From the NCBI GenBank assembly GCA_965602225.1, contig CBFCYE010000032.1, positions 1 to 28,090 of the forward strand: a stretch of DNA of 28,090 nt. The letters run 5' to 3'. This DNA comes from Tenderia sp965602225 (GTDB lineage Bacteria; Pseudomonadota; Gammaproteobacteria; Tenderiales; Tenderiaceae). The notes below the pieces were generated by a model. It searched no databases and was not told the DNA's origin. It worked only from the letters and a program-made list of their open reading frames with translations. Positions 1 through 7,948 of this stretch are shown one piece after another (the first letter of the stretch is position 1; each line of letters opens with the position of its first letter). The position numbers were made by a program, and so were the translations under genes.

Positions 1-371
1 ATGGCGCCATGCTGACCATGAGCTATCTCGGTGCTGAGCGTGCCATGCCCAACTATAATGTCATGGGCCTGGCCAAGGCCAGCCTGGAAGCCAATGTTCG
101 TTACATGGCTGAAAGCCTCGGGCCTGACGGCATCCGCGTCAACGGCATCTCTGCTGGCCCAATCAAGACCCTAGCCGCTGCCGGCATCAGCGACTTCCGT
201 AAGATGCTGGGACACGTTGAAAGTTTTGCACCAATGCGACGCAACATCACTACAGAAGATGTCGGCAACACTGCCGCCTTCCTCTGCTCTGATCTCGCCG
301 CAGGCATCACCGGTGAAATCACCCACGTTGACTCTGGCTACAATATTGTCGGCATGGCGATGGATGTTTAG
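1..371 (+). CDS. fabI: Enoyl-[acyl-carrier-protein] reductase (NADH), 3' part
   Basis: C-terminal ~122 residues of FabI, entering from outside the window; the frame starts at base 3. FabI carries out the last, NADH-dependent step of each fatty-acid elongation cycle in the cytoplasm, and is a homotetramer of the short-chain dehydrogenase fold. The segment SYLGAERAMPNYNVMGLAK carries the FabI-type active site: the two tyrosines and the lysine correspond to Tyr146, Tyr156 and Lys163 of the E. coli enzyme. The ISAGPIKTLAA stretch and the C-terminal HVDSGYNI region also match E. coli FabI closely. It converges on ppiD with a shared terminator between them, an arrangement familiar from Pseudomonas-type genomes. 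The 5' end and promoter are not visible. Any internal Met start would be an artefact of the truncation. Confidence 0.95.
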   Translation, partial: GAMLTMSYLGAERAMPNYNVMGLAKASLEANVRYMAESLGPDGIRVNGISAGPIKTLAAAGISDFRKMLGHVESFAPMRRNITTEDVGNTAAFLCSDLAAGITGEITHVDSGYNIVGMAMDV

Positions 372-404
372 CCGTTGATATCTAAATAGCCAAGCCACTA
401 AAAG

Positions 405-439
405 CAAAAAAGGCGAACCATAATGGTTCGCCTTTTTTT
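405..439. terminator. Bidirectional intrinsic terminator between fabI and ppiD
   Basis: Perfect 10-bp stem, AGGCGAACCA (411-420) with TGGTTCGCCT (424-433), and a 3-nt loop. A T-tract follows on the plus strand, and an A-tract precedes the stem and serves as the T-tract for the minus strand. It lies 40 nt after the fabI stop and about 75 nt beyond the ppiD stop, so it can end both convergent transcripts. Confidence 0.88.
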
Positions 440-513
440 ATGCCTGTAATAAGGGTGACGACTTATTCGCTACCGTTCGTTCCAGACCAGTGGTCAGTGT
501 TTTGACTAACTGT

Positions 514-2430
514 TTAGAAGTTTTCTGGATACTCTTTGATTTCAGCTGACTGACGCATATCGGCCATCGCACCCAACAGTTCACTGCTGCCATAATAACG
601 CTCACGCTGATCCTTCATTGACTGCACTGCGCTGGACTCAACGGCGCCAACATCAACATCAAGCACCTTGAACAAAGCAACAACAGCATAGTCGCCAGAA
701 CTCATACGCAAACCTGCATGTACGGCCTTAGCCTCATCAGGACGATTCAATCGAAAGGCCTTCTGGATAACATCTGCCGCTACCGTTGTTGAATTACGCT
801 TAGCAGGCTCTGGGTGGGACCATTTCAATTTTCGCTCAGTAGCAACTGATTCAAGCGTTTTGTCATCAGCCAATAACGCAATAACAGCCTTGCCTTCCTT
901 TTCAGCCATCGCTTCTGCTGCCTGCTGACTCAGAGCTTTAACAATCTCAGTTTTGACAGCATCAAATGGGCGAACCGATGATTGTTGATGATCCTTAATC
1001 CGCAACACCAACACACGATCACCAGCAAGCTCCAATGGCTGACTATTCAAACCCTGTTGCAAGACCTCTTCTGAGAAAGCGGCTGCACGAACTCGATCAT
1101 CCTGAGCAACACCAACACCAGCGTCATGACCGAACAGTTCACTTGTAGCTACAGATAAACCAAGTTCCTGTGCCGCAATTTCCAATGTGTCTGGATTTTC
1201 AAAAGTCATATTGGCAAGTATTTCGCCTTGCTCAAAAAACTTGTCTTCAGCCTGGTGGCGACGATATTCCTGCTCAAGCTCATTTTTAACCTCAGCAAAA
1301 GTCTTAACCTGGCCAGCATTAATCCCTTCAAGCTTGATGATATGAAAACCATAGGCTGATTTAACAACTTCACTGACGCTGCCTTTTTTAAGAGCAAATG
1401 CAGCGTCTGCATAGACTGGATCGATCATTGAATCATGACTCAAATAGCCTAGATCACCACCATCATTGGCAGTACCTATATCATCTGAATTTTCACGCGC
1501 AAGTGTTTCAAATGCGGCGCCATCAGCAACCTGTTTCAACAAGGCTTCCGCTTTCTCTCGAGCGCTATTTAGCTGCTCTTCTGATGCATCACCAGCCACC
1601 TCGATCATGATGTGACGGGTGCGCCGCTCTTCAGGAACACCAAAGTCAGATTTACGCTCCTCATAAATCTCTTGCAGCTTGGCATCATCAACATCAACGT
1701 CCTTGCTGATTTCTGAAATTTTCAATTCCAAGTATTCAATACTGACCTTTTCCTGAGTTGAAAACTTACTTGCATTAGTATCGTAATAAGTCTGGACAGA
1801 CTCATCGGACACACTGACCTTATCCAGATAATTCGATGCCGCGATTGTGACAAAACCAACATCACGTTTTTGCTCCTGCAACGCCAACAATGCATCGCGC
1901 TCTGACTCAGTAGTCCAACTGGTTGCGCCAATGGCTAGTCTATATTGCTGCAACAGGACATCACGACGAAGTATCTCTTCAAACTCACCCGCAGACATAT
2001 AGTTTTGTCTCAGCCAGTTCTGATACGTCGCTGAGTCAAACTGACCATCGGCCTGAAACACATTAAAGTTACGAATCTGCTGTGATAGCAAGGCATCGCT
2101 AACACGATAACCGGAGGCAACTGCCGCCTGAAAGATTAGCTCTTCTTCTTCAAGACGCTTAAGAATGGTTTTCTTGAACTCAACTTCGTCAGGAATAAAC
2201 TGACTGATGTCAGCGCCGCCCAGCATTTGTTGCAGCCTGGCACGCTGTTGCGAATAGGCACGTTGAAACTCATTCGAGGTAACCTTTTCACCATTCACCT
2301 TGGCGACTGGCACTTCTGGGTCAGGACTAAAATACGCGTCCCAGGCAACGGTTGAAAGACCCAGGATCAACAAGCCAACAATGGCAATGGCAATCCAACT
2401 TTGCGCTTTTTCACGTATTAGTTGCAGCAT
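514..2430 (-). CDS. ppiD: Periplasmic folding chaperone / peptidyl-prolyl isomerase-like PpiD
   Basis: 638 residues; E. coli PpiD has 623. It is anchored in the inner membrane and faces the periplasm, where it helps newly exported proteins fold near the Sec translocon. A short cytoplasmic N-terminus (MLQLIREKAQSW) is followed by one membrane helix at about residues 13-30. Then come a SurA-like N-terminal chaperone region (about 35-200), a parvulin-type rotamase domain (about 270-368, with RTRHIMI at its start and GFHIIKLEGI at its end) and a C-terminal helical region. The start is the family's usual MLQxIR start; a Shine-Dalgarno sequence is weak. It follows hupB, tRNA-Val and tRNA-Asp on the same strand, but a strong terminator at 2475-2510 separates it from them. 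It therefore probably has its own promoter in or next to the AT-rich 2431-2480 stretch, which I could not pin down. PpiD parvulin domains often lack isomerase activity, so a chaperone role is more likely. Confidence 0.93.
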   Translation of the reverse strand: MLQLIREKAQSWIAIAIVGLLILGLSTVAWDAYFSPDPEVPVAKVNGEKVTSNEFQRAYSQQRARLQQMLGGADISQFIPDEVEFKKTILKRLEEEELIFQAAVASGYRVSDALLSQQIRNFNVFQADGQFDSATYQNWLRQNYMSAGEFEEILRRDVLLQQYRLAIGATSWTTESERDALLALQEQKRDVGFVTIAASNYLDKVSVSDESVQTYYDTNASKFSTQEKVSIEYLELKISEISKDVDVDDAKLQEIYEERKSDFGVPEERRTRHIMIEVAGDASEEQLNSAREKAEALLKQVADGAAFETLARENSDDIGTANDGGDLGYLSHDSMIDPVYADAAFALKKGSVSEVVKSAYGFHIIKLEGINAGQVKTFAEVKNELEQEYRRHQAEDKFFEQGEILANMTFENPDTLEIAAQELGLSVATSELFGHDAGVGVAQDDRVRAAAFSEEVLQQGLNSQPLELAGDRVLVLRIKDHQQSSVRPFDAVKTEIVKALSQQAAEAMAEKEGKAVIALLADDKTLESVATERKLKWSHPEPAKRNSTTVAADVIQKAFRLNRPDEAKAVHAGLRMSSGDYAVVALFKVLDVDVGAVESSAVQSMKDQRERYYGSSELLGAMADMRQSAEIKEYPENF

Positions 2431-2474
2431 GGCTTTTTGAAATTCTTTTGATGAAAGTTATTTTTGAATATAAA

Positions 2475-2510
2475 TAAAAAAGGGCGCAGGCTATAACAGC
2501 TCTGCGCCCT
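2475..2510 (-). terminator. Intrinsic terminator after the hupB-tRNA unit
   Basis: On the minus strand a perfect 9-bp GC-rich stem, AGGGCGCAG (complement of 2502-2510) with CTGCGCCCT (complement of 2481-2489), is followed by a run of six T (2475-2480). It lies just after tRNA-Asp and before ppiD, so it ends the tRNA-Val/tRNA-Asp transcript. Confidence 0.88.
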
Positions 2511-2523
2511 TCTCTAAGACTGT

Positions 2524-2600
2524 TGGCGGAGTGGACGGGACTCGAACCCGCGACCCCCGGCGTGACAGGCCGGTATTCTAACCAACTGAACTACCACTCC
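2524..2600 (-). tRNA. tRNA-Asp (anticodon GUC)
   Basis: 77 nt, with the 3' CCA encoded (complement of 2524-2526). The acceptor stem GGAGTGG pairs with CCACTCC. The anticodon loop CTGTCAC carries GTC, and the T-arm contains GGTTCGAGTCC. It is the second gene of a tRNA-Val/tRNA-Asp pair directly downstream of hupB. Confidence 0.97.
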
Positions 2601-2620
2601 ACACTTAAACTTTAAATGTC

Positions 2621-2696
2621 TGGTGGGTGTTGAGGGACTTGAACCCCCGACATTCGCCTTGTAAGGGCGACGCTCTCCCAACTGAGCTAAACACCC
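2621..2696 (-). tRNA. tRNA-Val (anticodon UAC)
   Basis: 76 nt with encoded CCA. The acceptor stem GGGTGTT pairs with AACACCC, the anticodon loop CTTACAA carries TAC, and the T-loop is TTCAAGT. Its 5' end is only 16 nt after the hupB stop, so it is probably cut from a hupB-tRNA read-through transcript. No separate promoter fits in the gap. Confidence 0.97.
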
Positions 2697-2712
2697 GCGT
2701 TCAAAAGAGCGG

Positions 2713-2985
2713 TTAGTTTACAGCATCCTTAAGGGCTTTACCAGCCTTAAATGCTGGAACTTTTGCAGCGGCAATCTGGATAGTCTCACCAGTCTGTGGA
2801 TTACGACCAGCACGTGCAGCACGATCACGCACAGTGAAAGTACCAAAACCAATCAGAGATACATCATCCTGTTTTTTCATTGCCGCTGTAATAGAGCTAA
2901 CAACTGCATCTACAGCACGACCGGCTTCTGCTTTAGTCATTTCTGCATGCTCGGCAACTGCTTCAATCAATTCTGCTTTGTTCAC
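2713..2985 (-). CDS. hupB: DNA-binding protein HU-beta
   Basis: 90 residues, exactly the family length. HU is a small dimeric nucleoid protein that bends DNA without sequence specificity. The body ends in the HU arm signature (GFGTFTVRDRAARAGRNPQTG) and the C-terminal AAKVPAFKAGKALKDAVN. The reading frame stays open upstream to 3135, but homologues begin at (M)NKxxLI. I therefore place the start at the GTG at 2983-2985, which has the Shine-Dalgarno sequence GGAG eight bases before it. The 50 extra upstream residues look unlike any HU. It lies between lon and tRNA-Val, its standard position. A strong promoter at 3223-3251 would give a leader of about 230 nt. Confidence 0.96.
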   Translation of the reverse strand: MNKAELIEAVAEHAEMTKAEAGRAVDAVVSSITAAMKKQDDVSLIGFGTFTVRDRAARAGRNPQTGETIQIAAAKVPAFKAGKALKDAVN

Positions 2986-3073
2986 TACAAATACTCCTAT
3001 GTAAAAATCATTATCCATGCACCGTAAATATACAGACATGAAACTAAAAAAGTTTTCTCTTGGCCACCCTGCC

Positions 3074-3092
3074 CCGTTAAAAAAAATAACGG
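3074..3092 (-). repeat. Inverted repeat in the hupB leader
   Basis: CCGTTA (3074-3079) and TAACGG (3087-3092) are perfect 6-bp arms around seven A on the plus strand (seven T in the leader RNA). It could form a small hairpin in the long hupB 5' leader, or be a protein site. Its function is unknown. Confidence 0.4.
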
Positions 3093-3222
3093 TTAACATC
3101 CTTAGCGCGCTGATCAGATCGTACGCTAAATCCAAACACTGTAACGGTATGGCAACTTAGGAATGTCAGTTTTCTATTTATTATTGACCGACCATCTTTG
3201 GGTCAGTTCAGTAGAGCTGAAT

Positions 3223-3251
3223 TTTATACTTTTCTCAGCAACGAATGTCAA
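3223..3251 (-). promoter_or_regulatory. Sigma-70 promoter for hupB
   Basis: On the minus strand, TTGACA (complement of 3246-3251), a 17-nt spacer and TATAAA (complement of 3223-3228): a near-consensus promoter just after the lon stop. The predicted start is near 3216, about 230 nt before the hupB GTG. I saw no terminator between lon and this promoter, so read-through from lon is also possible. Confidence 0.75.
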
Positions 3252-3276
3252 GCATATAACCACTCAAGCCCTATAT

Positions 3277-5712
3277 TTAGTGATGCCTGAGACCTTCCTG
3301 CTTAGTTTTTTTTGTTTTTGAAGCAACTTTTCCTCCAGCCGGATCCTTAGGGGCTGCTTCAGGCATATATTGCAAGGCATGCTGCAACACCTCATCAATC
3401 CACTTTACCGGGTGAATCTCAAGTTGTTCCTTAATATTTTTTGGAATTTCTGCCAGATCTCTCTCATTCTCATGCGGAATCAAAACCGTTTTAATACCAC
3501 CACGGTGTGCCGCCAAAAGTTTTTCCTTCAAACCACCAATTGGTAACACCTCACCCCGCAGGGTAATTTCACCTGTCATCGCAACGCTAGCCTTAACCGG
3601 AATATTCGTCAAAACAGAAACCAAACTCGTACACATCCCTACGCCTGCACTAGGGCCATCCTTAGGGATTGCACCTTCTGGAACATGGATATGTATATCC
3701 TGCGTTTGATAGAAGTCATCTGCCAAGCCATAGGCTTCAGCCCGGCTTCTAACCACCGTCATTGCCGCTTGAACAGATTCCTGCATCACATCACCCAACT
3801 GGCCAGTAATTGTCAGTTTGCCCTTGCCAGGCACTAAGGCGGCTTCAATAGTAAGCAACTCACCACCAACCTCAGTCCAGGCCAAACCAGTGACCTGACC
3901 AACCTGATCATTCTCTTCAGCCTTACCAAAACGAAAACGTTTTACAGCTAGATATTTTTCCAAATTGCGCGGAGTAACCGAGACCTTTTTTGCAACCTTA
4001 TCTTTACCTTGCAACAAGATGCTCTTAACGACTTTGCGACAAATCTTTGAAAGCTCGCGCTCTAGACCTCGCACACCCGCCTCACGAGTGTAAAAACGAA
4101 TCACATCACGAATAGCCGACTCACTAATAGCTATCTCATTTTCATTTAGGCCATTTGCCTCGATCTGTTTTGAGACAAGGTAACGCTGAGCAATATTAAC
4201 CTTCTCATCTTCTGTGTAACCAGACAGACGAATCACTTCCATCCTATCCAACAGTGGTCCAGGAATATTCAAGCTATTAGCCGTGGCAACAAACATAACG
4301 TCGGAAAGGTCATAATCAACCTCCAGATAATGATCGTTGAAGCTATTATTTTGCTCTGGATCCAACACCTCAAGCATTGCCGAAGACGGGTCACCACGAA
4401 AATCCATCGCCATCTTGTCAATTTCATCCAAAAGAAACAGCGGGTTACGCACCTTTGCTTTCGACATGTTTTGAACAATTTTGCCAGGCATAGAACCAAT
4501 ATAGGTTCGACGATGGCCACGAATTTCAGCCTCGTCACGTACTCCACCCAGCGACATGCGAATAAACTCACGACCTGTTGCACGAGCAATTGACCGCCCC
4601 AGTGAAGTCTTGCCGACCCCAGGAGGGCCAACCAGACACAGCACCGGCCCTTTTAATTTACTAACCCGCTGCTGCACTGCAAGATACTCAAGAATCCGCT
4701 CCTTGACCTTCTCTAGTCCATAATGATCCGCTTCCAAGACCGCTTCTGCCTTAGCCAGGTCATTGCAAATCTTGCTTCTTTTTTTCCACGGCACACTGAC
4801 CATCCAGTCAATGTAATTTCGCACCACGGTCGCTTCAGCCGACATCGGCGACATCATTTTAAGTTTGTTCAGCTCAGAGGTCGCCTTGGCCTTGGCCTCT
4901 TTCAACATCCCCGCTTTATCAATTTTTTTGGCGTAGTCTTCTATCTCATTAGGAGCCTCATCCATATCACCAAGCTCTTTCTGAATAGCCTTCATCTGCT
5001 CATTCAGATAGTACTCACGCTGGCTCTTTTCCATCTGTCGTTTAACTCGACCACGGATGCGCTTTTCTACCTGCAGCAGATCGATCTCAGATTCCAATAG
5101 GCCCATCATCTTTTCCAGACGATCACGGACATTGACCTGCTCCAACACAGCCTGCTTCTCATCAATCTTCATGGACATGTGTGCGGCGATGGTATCAACC
5201 AGTCGACCACCATCCTCGATTCCAGAAAGTGATGACAATATTTCTGGCGGAATCTTGTTATTTAACTTCACATACTGATCAAATTGATTCAGCAGTGACC
5301 GCACCAGCACATCGGACTCACGCTCTTCCAAATCTTCACATTCAAGCACCGAAACTTCGGCAGTAAAATATTCTTTATCATCAACGTACTTAGTTAATTC
5401 CGCACGCTCAATCCCCTCAACCAACACCTTGATAGTGCCATCTGGAAGCTTCAACAACTGCAGAATATTTGAAAGCGTACCAATGGTGTAAATATCGTCG
5501 GGTTGTGGGTCATCAAGTGTTGCACTTTGCTGTGCCACCAGCAGGATTTTTTTATCCTGCTCCATTGCCGACTCCAGGGCCTTGATAGACTTTTCTCGGC
5601 CGACGAACAACGGAATAACCATATGCGGATAAACCACCACATCACGCAAGGGCAGCACAGGTAAGACTTTGCTCACGATCAACGCACTTTCATCTTGATC
5701 ATTGGTACTCAT
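3277..5712 (-). CDS. lon: ATP-dependent serine protease La (Lon)
   Basis: 811 residues from the chosen ATG. Lon is a cytoplasmic hexameric AAA+ protease that degrades misfolded and short-lived regulatory proteins. Order: N-terminal substrate-binding LON domain (about 15-205, starting PVLPLRDVVVYPHMVIPLF), a coiled-coil region (about 205-300), an AAA+ module with Walker A GPPGVGKT (about 362-369) and Walker B FLLDEIDK, and a C-terminal protease domain. The catalytic dyad is Ser688 (in DGPSAG) and Lys731 (second lysine of GGLKEK), matching Ser679/Lys722 of E. coli. The frame could start six codons earlier at a GTG (5728-5730), but the ATG at 5710-5712 has GAGG eight bases upstream. It lies between clpX and hupB as in E. 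coli, and the 162-nt gap from clpX contains a hairpin and a possible promoter. Confidence 0.97.
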   Translation of the reverse strand: MSTNDQDESALIVSKVLPVLPLRDVVVYPHMVIPLFVGREKSIKALESAMEQDKKILLVAQQSATLDDPQPDDIYTIGTLSNILQLLKLPDGTIKVLVEGIERAELTKYVDDKEYFTAEVSVLECEDLEERESDVLVRSLLNQFDQYVKLNNKIPPEILSSLSGIEDGGRLVDTIAAHMSMKIDEKQAVLEQVNVRDRLEKMMGLLESEIDLLQVEKRIRGRVKRQMEKSQREYYLNEQMKAIQKELGDMDEAPNEIEDYAKKIDKAGMLKEAKAKATSELNKLKMMSPMSAEATVVRNYIDWMVSVPWKKRSKICNDLAKAEAVLEADHYGLEKVKERILEYLAVQQRVSKLKGPVLCLVGPPGVGKTSLGRSIARATGREFIRMSLGGVRDEAEIRGHRRTYIGSMPGKIVQNMSKAKVRNPLFLLDEIDKMAMDFRGDPSSAMLEVLDPEQNNSFNDHYLEVDYDLSDVMFVATANSLNIPGPLLDRMEVIRLSGYTEDEKVNIAQRYLVSKQIEANGLNENEIAISESAIRDVIRFYTREAGVRGLERELSKICRKVVKSILLQGKDKVAKKVSVTPRNLEKYLAVKRFRFGKAEENDQVGQVTGLAWTEVGGELLTIEAALVPGKGKLTITGQLGDVMQESVQAAMTVVRSRAEAYGLADDFYQTQDIHIHVPEGAIPKDGPSAGVGMCTSLVSVLTNIPVKASVAMTGEITLRGEVLPIGGLKEKLLAAHRGGIKTVLIPHENERDLAEIPKNIKEQLEIHPVKWIDEVLQHALQYMPEAAPKDPAGGKVASKTKKTKQEGLRHH

Positions 5713-5772
5713 ATTAAAAACCTCAACCACAACTTTGTTATTTTAGACGGACCACGGCGGTCCCAAGAGGAA

Positions 5773-5803
5773 GGAAAATTCACGAACCACGTTGAATTTT
5801 TCC
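5773..5803. repeat. Imperfect inverted repeat upstream of lon
   Basis: GGAAAATTCA (5773-5782) and TGAATTTTTCC (5793-5803) are complementary apart from one extra A/T, around a 10-nt centre. It lies 60-90 nt before the lon start, where an operator or leader hairpin could act. The function is not shown by sequence. Confidence 0.4.
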
Positions 5804-5836
5804 CTACATGAAATCTATTTGAAACTACTATGGAGG

Positions 5837-5861
5837 CCGGGCTTGAGAAAAACAAGCCCGG
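5837..5861 (-). terminator. GC-rich hairpin after clpX (weak or partial terminator)
   Basis: Perfect 9-bp stem CCGGGCTTG / CAAGCCCGG (5837-5845 with 5853-5861), loop 7 nt, beginning 13 nt after the clpX stop. On the minus strand it is not followed by a T-run (the next bases are CCTCCATAG), so it is not a classic intrinsic terminator. It may protect the clpX mRNA end or only reduce read-through into lon. Confidence 0.5.
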
Positions 5862-5874
5862 TTATAAAGATATT

Positions 5875-7164
5875 TTAACTGTCTTTACTGGCCACGCGAG
5901 CTTGCTGTTCGCCCTGACCGTAGATTAACAATGGTTCTGAAGTATTATTGATAACACCTTCATCGATAACAGCTTTTGTGACGTTCTCTAGAGATGGCAG
6001 ATCGTACATAGTATCAAGCAACGCACCCTCCAAAATGGAGCGTAAACCACGCGCACCAGTCTTGCGATCCATTGCCTTTTTAGCAACTGCACGCAACGCA
6101 TCTTCCCTAAATTCAACTTCACAACCTTCCATTTCAAACAGCCTTGCATACTGTTTAGTAATGGCATTTTTCGGCTCGGTCAGAATACTAATCAATGATG
6201 CTTCATCAAGCTCTTCAAGCGTTGCTACAACAGGCAAACGGCCAACAAACTCAGGAATCAAACCATATTTAACCAAATCTTCAGGCTCAACCGAATGCAG
6301 CACTTCACTGAGGTTCATCTTGTCGTCCTTACTCTTAACCTCGGCCGAAAAACCGATTCCGCCTTTTTCAGAACGGTCACGAATAACCCGATCAAGACCG
6401 GCAAAGGCACCACCACAGATAAACAATATGCTGGAGGTATCAACCTGCAAAAACTCTTGCTGAGGATGTTTGCGACCACCCTGTGGTGGCACGGAGGCAA
6501 CCGTGCCCTCAATCAACTTCAATAATGCTTGCTGAACGCCCTCACCTGAAACATCGCGAGTAATAGAAGGGTTATCAGATTTACGTGAAATCTTATCTAT
6601 CTCATCGATATAGACGATGCCCGTCTGGGCTTTTTCGACGTCATAATCACACTTCTGCAACAGCTTCTGGATGATATTTTCAACATCCTCACCCACATAA
6701 CCCGCTTCGGTCAGCGTCGTTGCATCAGCAATGGTGAATGGCACATCGAGCAGACGAGCCAGCGTCTCAGCCAACAGAGTCTTACCGCTACCTGTTGGGC
6801 CAATTAGCAAAATATTACTTTTGGTCAGCTCGACATCATCTTTCTTCTGTCCAGCTTCAAGACGTTTGTAATGGTTATAGACAGCAACCGACAACACCTT
6901 TTTAGCGGGTGCCTGGCCAATAACATATTCGTCCAAACTTTCATTAATCTCACGAGGCACGGGCAGCTTACTGTCTTTACCAACAACACTACCTTCCTGC
7001 AGCTCTTCACGAATAATGTCGTTGCACAGCTCTACACACTCGTCACAAACAAATACCGATGGACCGGCAATGAGCTTCCTTACTTCGTGTTGGCTTTTGC
7101 CACAAAACGAGCAATACAGCAGTTTTTTGCTGTCTTCACCAGTGTTGTTATTGTCGTCGCTCAT
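5875..7164 (-). CDS. clpX: ClpXP protease ATP-binding subunit ClpX
   Basis: 429 residues (E. coli 424). ClpX is a hexameric AAA+ unfoldase that recognises substrates such as ssrA-tagged chains and feeds them to ClpP. The N-terminal zinc domain has four cysteines (Cys18, 21, 40, 43, in YCSFCGK and VCDECVELC). Walker A GPTGSGKT is at 122-129 and Walker B is IVYIDEIDK. The pore loop region RDVSGEGVQQ and the IGF loop (near GIGFSAEV) that docks on ClpP are present. It lies 65 nt downstream of clpP and is very likely cotranscribed with it. Confidence 0.97.
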   Translation of the reverse strand: MSDDNNNTGEDSKKLLYCSFCGKSQHEVRKLIAGPSVFVCDECVELCNDIIREELQEGSVVGKDSKLPVPREINESLDEYVIGQAPAKKVLSVAVYNHYKRLEAGQKKDDVELTKSNILLIGPTGSGKTLLAETLARLLDVPFTIADATTLTEAGYVGEDVENIIQKLLQKCDYDVEKAQTGIVYIDEIDKISRKSDNPSITRDVSGEGVQQALLKLIEGTVASVPPQGGRKHPQQEFLQVDTSSILFICGGAFAGLDRVIRDRSEKGGIGFSAEVKSKDDKMNLSEVLHSVEPEDLVKYGLIPEFVGRLPVVATLEELDEASLISILTEPKNAITKQYARLFEMEGCEVEFREDALRAVAKKAMDRKTGARGLRSILEGALLDTMYDLPSLENVTKAVIDEGVINNTSEPLLIYGQGEQQARVASKDS

Positions 7165-7229
7165 ACTTCCACCTCTATGTGATCAACTATCCACAGTTTT
7201 AAAGCAAGATCCATTCCTGCTCAAGGCTT

Positions 7230-7859
7230 TTAACCACGCTCACCCAAAACCTTATCAATCAGGCCATACTCTGCCGCATCATTGGCACTGAGAAAATTAT
7301 CACGGTCAGTATCCTGCTGAACCTTTTCCAGCGATTGCCCTGTATGTTTAGACAATATTGCATTCAAACGATCCCTAACAGACAAAATTTCTTTAGCATG
7401 AATATCAATATCCGATGCCTGACCCTGAAAACCACCCAAGGGCTGATGAATCATGACTCGGGAATGAGGCAGACAATAACGCTTACCTGCTGCGCCACCG
7501 GCCAATAATAACGCGCCCATACTGGCAGCCTGGCCCATACACATAGTGCTAACATCGGGTTTGATAAACTGCATAGTGTCATAAATTGCCAAACCGGAAG
7601 TCACAACACCACCTGGAGAGTTAATATACAAATGTATATCTTTATCAGGGTTTTCTGACTCAAGAAACAACAACTGAGCCACAATCAGGTTCGCCATATT
7701 ATCTTCGACCTGGCCGGTGAGAAATATGACTCGCTCCTTCAGCAGACGTGAAAAAATATCATAGGCACGCTCACCACGAGCAGTCTGTTCCACCACCATT
7801 GGCACCAAGCCTGAAGCCATAGCTCCCGAACCTGCTCCTGTCACCATATTATCGATCAT
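7230..7859 (-). CDS. clpP: ATP-dependent Clp protease proteolytic subunit ClpP
   Basis: 209 residues (E. coli 207, including a short self-cleaved propeptide). It forms the double-heptamer barrel with the serine protease sites inside. The catalytic triad is visible: Ser113 in GQAASMGA, His138 in RVMIHQP, and Asp187 in DTDRDNF. The start has a purine-rich AAGGGA about 9-10 bases upstream. The first ~15 residues probably form the removable propeptide before GLVPMVVEQT. It lies between tig, whose transcript ends at the hairpin 7923-7947, and clpX. Its own promoter should sit in 7860-7922, but I could not identify one with confidence. Confidence 0.97.
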   Translation of the reverse strand: MIDNMVTGAGSGAMASGLVPMVVEQTARGERAYDIFSRLLKERVIFLTGQVEDNMANLIVAQLLFLESENPDKDIHLYINSPGGVVTSGLAIYDTMQFIKPDVSTMCMGQAASMGALLLAGGAAGKRYCLPHSRVMIHQPLGGFQGQASDIDIHAKEILSVRDRLNAILSKHTGQSLEKVQQDTDRDNFLSANDAAEYGLIDKVLGERG

Positions 7860-7922
7860 CGTTTAATATCCCTTTACGACAAAACACTAACTTAAACACA
7901 TGTTACACAAAAAATCAGACTC

Positions 7923-7947
7923 AAAAAAAGGGGCAAAGCCCCTTTTT
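7923..7947 (-). terminator. Intrinsic terminator of tig
   Basis: On the minus strand GGGGC-TTT-GCCCC, extended by flanking A5/T5 pairing and followed by seven T (7923-7929). It starts one base after the tig stop codon, so tig mRNA has almost no 3' UTR. Confidence 0.88.
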
Positions 7948-7948
7948 A

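Noticed and set aside
2986..3135. In-frame 50-residue upstream extension of hupB
   Set aside because: HU proteins start at (M)NKxxLI; a GTG with a correctly spaced GGAG is at 2985, and the extension resembles no HU.
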